Origin: Bettongia penicillata ogilbyi
Lineage: Eukaryota; Chordata; Mammalia; Diprotodontia; Potoroidae
Direction of reading: 5' to 3'
Assembly (NCBI GenBank): GCA_023548195.1
Contig: JAJHZJ010000808.1
Span: 5,437,182-5,501,181 of the forward strand
DNA: 64,000 nt
The notes under the pieces are model-generated. The model was not told where the DNA came from and made no database searches. It saw only the letters and a program-made list of their open reading frames with translations. The position numbers were made by a program, and so were the translations under genes. Positions 12,801 to 23,600 of the stretch are shown piece by piece (the stretch's first letter is position 1; each line of letters begins with the position of its first letter).

Positions 12801-14655
12801 GATGAAGATTCATTGCTCCTTCCTTCACTTAGTGCTTAACAGGATAAAAGATCAAGGGAAATGAAAAGAGGGAGGCCGCTGGAAGCGGCATGAATTAAGT
12901 AAGTCCTAGTTAATCCTGCATTCTGTAAGTCTTTCAATTAACTCTCCTGCCCATTTTTCAAACATGCCAGGTTACAAAGGTTGTTCTCTGCTCACATTCT
13001 GCCTTCCTTCTTTCTGTTTTAAAAATGTCACATGATTTTATTGTTAGCACTGTCCCACCGGTGCCCCCAGCACATCCAGAAACCTCTGTACCAAAAGGAA
13101 TTCATCAGGACCATCAGTTGTCAACAGTCGAGCCCGGTACACCAGACCGAAGGCTGAACTTAGAGTTATCTCAGGGTAAGAATAAAAGAAAATCAATCTT
13201 TATTTCTTAGTTTGTAACAAGGACCTCTCAAAAACCAGAACGAATTAACTTCATTGTTTTATAATATGCTTTTCTTACCTTTCTTATGCTAAGCTAAACA
13301 TTGTGCTTCTCCAGCATGCTGAGAGGCAATATGGAGTCATGGATAGTGTGTGGATTTGTAGTTAGGAAACATGGGTTCAAATCCCACAAAGACACCTACA
13401 GTCTGTGTAATCATGGGTAAGCCATTTACCCATTCATAATCTCAGTTTCCTCATCTGTAAAATGGACATAATGACTTCTCTGTTTCAATGCTGTTATTAG
13501 GAAAATGCTTTGCAAAATACACATATAGATGTGAGGTGCTCTTGGCTCAATTTGCTGCTCTCCTTTCCATTTCCATCTCATTTTACTTTTCTAGGAGTTG
13601 TGTTTTTTAGTGGGGGCATGGGAAGGGCGGGGGTGGTAGAGTGGCATGTGACCCTGAGGTACCTTTCTCATGTAAATATTCTTACTCTTAAAATCCTCTG
13701 TTTAGAGCTAGAACGAACAAATTAGAAGTCATGTAATCTAACCTCATTTTATTTAGTCGAGGAAACTGATGCTCAGGAAGAAGTAATTTGCCAGGTGTCA
13801 TGTAGTTTCTAATTGGTAGGACTTGTTTAAAGCAAGTCATTTTTCTGCTAGACTTTCCTCCATGATGGTCAGCATATGAGTCAGCAGGGAAGAACTGAAA
13901 AGAGACGCTAGAATGGCAAAAGTATGTTGTGTCAAAATAAAACATGTTGACCAGATAAACTTTTTTTGGCAGAATAAATGAATTTATTGTAACAGTATCA
14001 ACATGGATGCCTCAATTGGTAGGTTATGATGTGTGTCTGGACATGGACATTTAGGGACAACTTATAGAAATGTGCTATATAGTCCTTTCTCCAGTGCACT
14101 ACTCACTGCCTTTTAGGTGGCCCACATCTGAGGATATATTTTAGAAGCTACATTCCAGGTTATGTTTGACTTCCCCAAAAGTAGATTGAAATTTTCTTTG
14201 AGGGATGATTGAAAAGTTCTTGTTGGTATGCCTGACTTTTGATGAAAAATTTTTTTTTTTTTTTGCTAATCTTTCACCTTCAGACACATCATGGAATCAG
14301 CCATGGTCACCTGTACCGTCACATGCATTAGAAGATGTGAAACAGAAAACCCTCCCAGTAGATCAGAGCATCAACCATCAGGTTGCCTCTCCTAGTGAGA
14401 GAAGGAAGTGAGTACCTAGTAGATTTCTTTTTTTTTTTTTGGTTCAGTCACCAGATAGAAAAATGAAGTAAAAAAACAGACAGTGGAATGTTGCTTTCAC
14501 TTTTTGTGACTTCCACTCATTTGCACTAAGATAAGGTTCTGACAGGTGACTGGTTTCCAAAGCCCCAATCAGACATCTTGACTACTGAAATATTTCACAC
14601 TGTATTTTTTAATTAAATGCATGTAGAAACTAAAAGATGAGAAAAATAGATTTTT

Positions 14656-14687
<32 letters not shown>

Positions 14688-17600
14688 CTAAACTAGAAGG
14701 AATTGTGGACCTGCTGGTTTTTGGTTTTTTTACCAAGTAGCTAAAGATTACAGTTCAGAAATTATTTTAAGAGGCTTAAATCACGTCTCAGAGACTAAAA
14801 GTGAAATGTGGATTCAGGAAATAGGAGTAGAAGCTCATCTAAGATCTACTCTAATTATATAAAAAATGTCTATCTTTCTGCTTGATCCAGGATCATCTCC
14901 AGTCATCCAAATCTAGGACGTGAGAAAGTAAGGGTAGTGACTACCCAGCCCTCCCTCACTTCTTTCCAATTCACTTCCAAGTCACGGCATCACCTTCTTG
15001 ATGTCATGGTCCTCTTCGAAAACAAAGGACAAATACAAACAATATATTTTTCTACTAAGACTATGGCAAGAGTTTGCCAAATCCTCTGACCCATTATCAA
15101 AATTTATTCATCTCATATTTGAGCAGTTTTAGTAGTTTTTATATGATATTTCTTATAACTTAGCTAATTATTTCACCTGTTATTTTTAAAGTTGCTAATG
15201 GGTTGATTTTTACGCAGCTTATTTCTTAAATCCTATGACAGGTTACTTTTTTTAGTTGAATGTTCAAATTCATTTCCTTTTTTTATTCTTTCTTTGGGAT
15301 TTATCTCTAGAGCACATGCCACTTTTTAAAAATGAGCCGAACTTAGGAAATTTCATTATTCATCTTTATGTCACTAATTTTTTTGATATCATATATTTTA
15401 AGGATGTATCCTTTTGACAAGATAGGAAGTTATAAACTTTTTTTAAAAGGCACAGAAATAAGAATTGTAATCTGTTCTATCCATGGGCACTGATTTTATA
15501 AGAGGAGAAGGATAACATATTTAAAAGAATGCCTTTGAAATGCTAATTAAATATATGACTAGATTTATTCCTTAGCAGAGGACCTCTTCAGCATGAGGCT
15601 GACCACATACCTATAGCATGCCCCTTGTTTTCTGGACAGAGTTGTTGGTGGACATTTTCTCCTGGGGCAGGTCACATTTTCATAGAGAGAGCAATAGGAG
15701 CGTCTTTGAAAATTTAGTTAAAAGACCTAACAGACAAAAAAAGCACTAGAAAAGGCATCCTCACTTTTCTAGCCTCGTCCTATCAAAGCCAGATTGATTT
15801 TATCATAGATGCCAGGCAGAGAATATACTGAGAAGCCTTTGTCAATTACAAGGCCTATTTATTTGTCCTTTTTTTTAATCATGGAGAGTTGCTAAGGTCT
15901 TTGTTGTTTTCATAGCGAAGAGGTGCTATCCCATGATTGGCCTTTGGATGCTTTATTTATCCTTGTTATAATTCTTCATTTCTTTTCCACGTTTCAGGGC
16001 CAGCCCTCGTGAGAATTTCAGAGCTGGGCAGTTATCCCCATGCTCTCCTACCCCTCCTGGTCAATCTCCCAACAGGTACGAAAGGCCAATAGGCTCTTCA
16101 CGGGCTGCCTTGTTTTGTCTTGGATAGCCTCTTAGTGATGGTTCTCAGAAGGCATTATAATTTTCCCTGAATTGGTACCTGCCAACTTGGTTTGGGGAGT
16201 TTCTCCACACCTCTTCAAATACAGGAAAGCCATTCTATTTCAGCTTCTGATTTGGTACAAAAATAAAGAAAAAGTAAAACATTTAACATTCGCTCTGCTG
16301 TTTCCACAAGGTTTTAATTACATTTTATAGAACATCGTGGACTAAAATTGCAGGAAATGAGAAAGCGTATATAGAATGCAATTCTGATTCCTTGGAGACA
16401 GCGCTGGTACTGATAAAATCAGAGAGATTCCTTGAGTATTGAAGCAGAACTTCCACATAAAAGGTCCTTAATAAATGTTTGTTGAGTGAATGAATGCCAC
16501 TCTTACAGAGGCATCATGCCACTCTGAAATTGTGCCAGGTTCAGGGTAGAAAGCTCAATCAACAGTGAAGACAGTGAAAGATATCCCGTGGACCTCGTTA
16601 GCCAAGTGTCTTTTTATCTTTTAATAAATGAACTGTAACACTACAAGGTGCTTAATAAATGCTTATTGAATTGAACATTTATTAAATTTACTTAATTGAA
16701 TCTTGAATTTCAGGAAGCTTCCTGTCAGTACTTGTGACCATCTCGATGACTTAACTCAGTCACCTTTAGGGGCAGCGAACATAACTAGTCATATGCCCTT
16801 TTAAAATTTGCATTTTCATTTCTTGGTAGCAGGATGAGTTCGCCTGTCCTGTGTCATACAGATGGTGTGCAAATGTGTTTTCATCCAGGTCTATAAGCGG
16901 AAAGAAGTTATGCTCTGCATGTGGGCTCCCTCTGGGGAAAGGAGCCGCCATGATCATTGAAACACTCAGCCTTTATTTTCATATCCAGTGCTTCAGGGTA
17001 TGTATTCATTACTTCTCAGTCTAAATAGGACCCCACAGCATCCTTTTTTTATCATTCTGTGTGTGGAGCAAACATTGTGCCAGTATTTATAGGATGGATG
17101 TGGTTCCTTATTCTGCACTGCTGCCATATTGCCTGTCCTTCTATATGTATATAGGCTCATCTCTGCCATCTTGTCATCCCTAGAAGGCACAGCTAGATTT
17201 GTTTACCTGGTTTTGCAAGTGTTTGCCCCGACCTAAATAGTGTGTCCCTGAAAGAAATGTGTGCTCAGGTAGGGAGTAAGAATTTCACCCTGAAATACTC
17301 CAAAGGGAAAATACTAGTGTGTTAGTCTGAATTTATTTGGAATCTAAAAATTCTTTCTAGTCTCTGAAATTTTGATGAATGAATATTAGGAGCTGTTAGC
17401 ATCTTGCCCGGTTCCCTTAGGTGATAGAAGGTTTTGGTTTAACCCTTGATAATTGAACATGTCAGTTGGTTGCTGTGATCCTAAGTTTCAAAACCATATG
17501 TATGTTGAGAAGCGTAGGGTACAGAGGTGGGTGTTCTTGAGCCCTCTCCTTCTCCCTCGTCCCTCTGTCTCTGCTCCTAACTGGAGATAAACGGCATCTC

Positions 17601-20600
17601 TTTTCAGACTACTGCCAAACATGGACCTAAGCAGAGTGTGTGTTCACTCACCCTCTCTATTTCCAGTCCGTAACTCCCTTAGGTTCAGTTCAGCGACATT
17701 TATAACTACTCTGTGCGGAGCATTAGGCACTGAAGAAGTAAGAAAAGTTGAGGAAAGGGGACATGCTGTGCCTCATGGTATTTTACAGATAGAACCATAG
17801 GGTGTAATTAAGGTGTTGGATTAAATATGTTTTAGAGAATAATTAACATGTTGGAGTAAATGGCCTCTGGGCCGTGGGCTTCTATGGAGGACTAGAAGGA
17901 AAGAAGACAGAGTTAATAATGCTAAAAGAATACGAGATAATGTGAGCACTTGACACCATCTGATTTGGGTGGTTTCTTTTATTTGGGGGTGGGGGATGGG
18001 GAAAGAAGGTAAACATCATTTCCTTGGTATAGAGAGCTTCTGGTACGGAAACTCCTTCCTCCAAAGCAGTACAGTAACTGGGTCATAACTTAGTCTTAGA
18101 GGGCTTCCTGGTTAAATGAGAGGTCAGGTGATCTTCCCAGAGTCACGAAACCTGCTTCACCTATCAGAGTTTGGGATTTGAACTCAGGTCTTCCTGATTG
18201 TCAGGGCTATTAACTATCCACAGGAGTACAGCACATTGCCTGTATCCAGGCTAATTTCCGTAAGAGAACTTCTAATTCATGTACAAATCGATTTTTTTTT
18301 TAAAATTTTGATAGCTTCAAAGAAGCTTTTCAAAGGTAGAAATAGTCTAGAAAGGCTAAGTAGGGATTCCAAAATGCTGGGTCCTTCTTTGTTGGGTGCT
18401 GGTGAACTTACTCCCTACTCCCTCTCATCCAGTTACAGTAGCTGCCCACCTCACTTGGCCTGCATTCTTCCCCTGTCAAGCTCGTCCCTCACTCAGTGAC
18501 TTTGAGATACAGGAGGTCTTATTGGAGCCCCCACCCTCTCCTGCCTACTCACAAACCTCCAGGCTACACTCTCTGGACTTTGGTCTCTGGCCTCCCCAGC
18601 AAAAGGCTATACATGAGACAGCCACTCAGTTCTCTTCCTTAACCACCACCACCACTACTAACCCAGTATTGAGAAAATCCAAATGTCCTCCAGTGTCTTT
18701 CCATCCCTGAAGAAATGCTGCTAAAAGGAACTTTGTTCCCAGGGGAGGTTTTAATTAGAGATCTCTATATGGAAAACAAATCCGAAATCTCTGAAAGAAG
18801 AGCCTTATTTCCCTTGTATCGGATCTCTTAGAGGTTCAGCAAAATCCTGGAAATCTCCTGAGGTCTTACTTGCAGATTTTTCCCCATGAAAGATTCAGAC
18901 AAGTTTCAGTCAATGCTCTGAATGTCGTTTGCTTATCCAAACCACCAGTGGGGTTCTGTTTGATCAGTATGAGGGGATTCTGCTTTTGTGATGGCTGGTC
19001 TGTGAATGACACAAAAAGTCGATACAAGGATGCTTTCTCATGTGACTTCTTCTTGTTTAATGGACAGTGTGGGATCTGCAAAGAACAGCTTGGAGATTCA
19101 GTGAGTGGCACAGATGTCAGAATTCGCAATGGCTTGCTAAACTGCAACGACTGCTACATGCGGTCCAGAAGTAAGTACCACATTCGATCCCACAAAGCCT
19201 GAGAGGCAGGAAATCTCTTGTGTCCATGCCTGCACATTTACTGGCCGGAGTCTCCCCTTCCATAGGCTTTCTGCTCAGTAAAGTGATGGCTTGTAAACAG
19301 AGCTTTATCAGCATCCAGGCAAAAAGAAATTAAATGTTGATTCAATTTAGGAAGCATTTATTAATGTGCTAGGCAGTGGGGGGTATAACTCCAAAGCTAG
19401 GTAGTGCAGTGCATACAGCACTGGACCTGTAATCACTGAGACTTGAGTTCAAATTCAGCTTCAGACATTTACTAGCTGTGGGACCTTGGACAAATCACTC
19501 AGTTTCTGTTTGTTTGTTATAAACTGGGGATAATAATAGTCCTTACCTCTCTAGGAGGTTGTGAGAATCAAATGAGATAATATTTGTTAAAAAAAAAAAA
19601 AAAAAAAAAGCTTTGCAAACCTAAAAATGCTATACTTGGAGGGAGTTTTTAGTTGGTATAGTGGATAGAATGTTTGGCCTGGAATCAGTAACCTGATTCT
19701 AAATCCAGCTTCAGACACTTACTGGCTGTATGACCCTGGACAAGTCACTCGATCAGTTTCCTCAACTGTAAAATGGGGGCAATAGTACGTACCTACCTCA
19801 TAGAGTTACTGTGACGATCAAATGAGAAAGTATTTGTAAAATGCTTAGTACAGTGCCTGCTACATAGTAAACACTTAAATTCTTATTCCTCCCCTCTGTT
19901 TCCTGGTATAACATGTACCCAGATAAGGAAATACAAAGTAAATTTATTGTTGTAAGGATGAGAGTATGGAGATCCCCAAGAGAACATCAAACTATAAAGA
20001 AATCCCAAGTCATTTTTGGGGCACCATCAATTCTTTACTCCCATCAAGCCAATATCCTCATTGTTCCTCCCATGTATATGTGGAATATGCGCATCTCCAT
20101 GTCCTTACTCAGGTAATAACCTCTAAGTGGAAAGGCATTCTCCTTCCTTCTCTCCCAGGCCAAAGGTTTTCCTGAAGGAGCATTGTGCAACTTTCATGAA
20201 GTCTTCTCTAACTACCCAATTAATTTCCTGAATTCCTTAATCACTAAAATATAGCATGTGCCTTGGTTTGTGGTTCTTGATGACACACTGAAATATATTT
20301 ACAGCATGGGGTTCATAGAACAAATAATTAGAAAGGGATATGGAAGCCATCTTCATGAACTCAAATCAAGCCTCAAACACTTACTAGATGTGTTACCCTG
20401 GGCAAGTCACTTAGCCCTGTTTGCCTCAGTTTCGCCATTCGTAAAATGAGCAGGAGAAGGAAATAGCATTCCTATGTCTTTGCCCAAGAAAACCCCCAAA
20501 TGAGATCACAAAGAGCCTTGAATATGACTGATGCTCTGGACAACAATAAAATTCAGTTTCCTCTTTTTCTAATTAAGGAAACTGAGGCCTTAGAGAGAAA

Positions 20601-23600
20601 ATTTGCCCAAGATAACTGGTTTTAAAGTGGGGAGTCAGAATTGTCCTCTGTAGGTTCCCGGCTCTTTCCACTAAACCTGGCCATCTTCCCAATTTGTTTG
20701 TAAACACAAGAAAAAGAGCCATCTCTTCTACATAGTCCCTAGTAAAATGAAAAAAACAAAAGGGGAGAAAGTTTGTGTTAGAAGGAAGATGAAATGCGGA
20801 GTTCTGGAAAAAGACTGCTTATATATTTTGTAACACCAGAGGGCGGTGTTGTACAGCTGCTCTTCCATTTGATAAATTCTGTTCCAAGTTCTGAGCACCG
20901 AAAAAAATAAACCACTGTCTCGGTATGTTTTAATTTGAGAAAATTTTAGTCAACTGCAACACAAGTAGTCAGAAATTTTTGTATCCTTTTGAAGTTTTGT
21001 GTTTATTTTAGGTTAGTAAAATCTCCTTTCAACTATGAGATAGTTTTTTTTAATCAGATAAAGTTAAAGGTTTTCATGTTTTTACCAAAAATATTTAAAT
21101 ATAATGCATAAACAATTTTAACTTGGAGAAAAAAATGAAGTTTTATTTCATGATCACTTAATTACAATTTATTTTGTCTGGATAGTGTTTTCCTTTTAAA
21201 AAGTGAAATTGGTATGGGAGGGAATATAGGTACCCATACCTATTACCTTAAAGAAAATATGGGAGTGAACAGCTAAGTGGATTCCCAGTGAATCTGGTTT
21301 GATTATTGTAAAAATTTGTCTTTGACAAGCATGGGAAATAAATATGTAGCATCTTCTTGAATGTCAGCTTACTGGGTGGTTATAATAGATCCCCAGCAAG
21401 ATGTGTATACGCAACTGAATTTACTTTTAAAATATACTCCAGGGGAGAAATACAGCTTTTTGACCTCTATCTTTTTTCAGTGATTTTCCCCTCATCTTCC
21501 TAGATGAAGCTTTTTATCAGCATTCCAGCTGAACAGGACTTGAGTAATCAGAAGAGGGCACTGTTAAGTCGGAAAACTATATAGCAAAGAAATGAAAGTG
21601 ATGGTGCCTGGTCGTCTCTGTCCTTCCTCACCTGACACTGTACTGAGGATACCAGAACATAAATGATCCCACAGGCCCTCAGACTTTGAAGGGGAAGAGC
21701 TAGATTCCTTTCATCTTCATTTCATTTTTAAGGATGTTTGCAAATGAAGCCATAAAAATGTGACATTTAGGAAAATTATCTTGTTCAAAGAAGCTTTTTT
21801 TCTTTTAACATTAAAATGTAAGATGAATTATTTTTAAAGGCAAGAATATATTGAGAAGTCCCATTGTCGTGTCACTGATCTAGAGTTCGGGGAGGCTTCT
21901 GAGGCTATCCGGTCCAAGGTGCTTAATTTGATCCCATGGTCTAGGAGATTTTTTTAGGCTTCCAGAAAGAATAACCATCTGAATAGGGATTTGAACACAA
22001 GTCCTCTGATTCCTTAGCCAGTATGCTTTCCCCTGGACTGTGTTGAATCTCTCTAGTTATTAGGCCACTCTGTGTAATCTGAAACCTGGGAAGTCAAATT
22101 TCCAGTATGGTGACACAGCTACCTTTACAGACTTCTATTAAAATTGAAGTGGGGAGATAAATCTGTTCACCAGATTTAAGCCTCTTTTTCTCCAAATGTA
22201 GATATCTCACTTACAAGTGGAACAGTAAAAATATTTCCAAGAAAGACTGATGAGGTTTTTCATGAAAGGGGCTTAAAAGCCCTTATCTACTTCAGCAAGT
22301 GCTCCTGTTATTTTTTTGCTCTTACAAAAACTGAATTAGCTTTGAAAGTTAAGAGGGGGAACTACATATTTAGCTAGAAGAGTGTTAATGCATTGGAATG
22401 GATGAAGCAATCCCAGATACCAGAGAAATAATCAGATCTGGAGGTAAGCTCTAGAAATATTTTTACATATCCTTATTTTTATCTGAGAAAAAAAAGAGAC
22501 AGAGAACAGATCAGTATGGAAGGTTTGCTATAATAGTTTTCTAAGGAAATGGAAAATAATTGTATTCAATTGAATAATAAAAATGAAATATACATTATCT
22601 TGTTTTCTAGGAGTAAGGAGATATATTCAAATAGTTTTTAAACTGGTAGCATAAGAGCATATTAAAATGGGATTCCTGAAAGCTACCTAAATACGTTTAA
22701 GATCTTATGCAAATAGAATCTAAAATGTGTCATAAATTGGCCATAATACGTAATGCTGTCACACGCTTAATTTCTGTCCCTGGTTACTTACGTGTTAGAT
22801 GAGCTTTTCTCTGTATACAGGCTTCTGTTCAATCATCTCTTACTATGAAATACATTTAGGCAAAGTCCCTGGGTACTTTATAATTTAATATGTTCCTCTT
22901 CCTCATTTTTTTGCTGAATATAGAGAAAGGCTATGAAGATTTCAATGAGGAACCCATTAGTCCAAAATGACCATTTCCATTTTACTTCAGATACCCCACT
23001 TTTTCCGTACCACCTACTCCCAAAAGATGATGGATGATGTTTGATCCTAGGGTAATATCGAGGCAAAAGAGGGAGAAGTTTTCCAGCCTTCCTTTTTATC
23101 CCTATAGAAGATAAAATCAAGAATCTCAGAAATTTCCTTTGGCTCACCATAGAGTGAGATCTCAAGGTTAGGAACTATCTTTCGCATGTGGAGCAGTGCA
23201 TATTGGTGTGCTGATAAATGATGTCACTTGGCGGATGTTACACTTCCCAAGTTTTCCTTCTTTCTCTAATACTAGGGAGAAATGTTCAGTGCTGGCAGGT
23301 ACCCCAAGTGCAAGACCTGGAGTCACAAAGTCTAGAGCGTGACTGGCCTCTCAGGCATTTACCAGCAGTGTGACCCTTAAGTCACTTAAACTCTGTCTGC
23401 CTCAGTTTCCTTGTCTGTCAAATGAGGACAGTAAAATAGCATCACAGAGTTGTAAACCTCACATATATAAAGCCCTCTGCGAACTTTAAAACACAATATA
23501 AATACTCATTATCATGAGTGATTCCTGATTTTTAATACAAACAAATGGTAACCTATATTTACCACACTTAAGAAACTGTGATGAATCTCTTGGAAACTAG

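Larger units (their letters stand above)
10599..13047 (+). other. LIMCH1 intron, 2.4 kb
   Basis: It holds an (AATAT)n microsatellite at 10,722 and a hAT-like MITE at 11,884. The block 10,900-11,600 is richer in GC and not recognised; 12,120-13,040 is unique with nothing recognised. Confidence 0.55.
13176..14283 (+). other. LIMCH1 intron with SINE and MIR3
   Basis: Intron of 1.1 kb. A tRNA-type SINE lies at about 13,323-13,520 and a MIR3 at about 13,705-13,865. Nothing else is recognised; the 3' end has a long T tract before the acceptor. Confidence 0.55.
14408..15997 (+). other. LIMCH1 intron, 1.6 kb
   Basis: It holds an (AT)n tract at 14,659 and a headless WSINE tail at 14,881. The block 15,050-15,990 is unique AT-rich DNA with nothing recognised. 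Confidence 0.55.
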
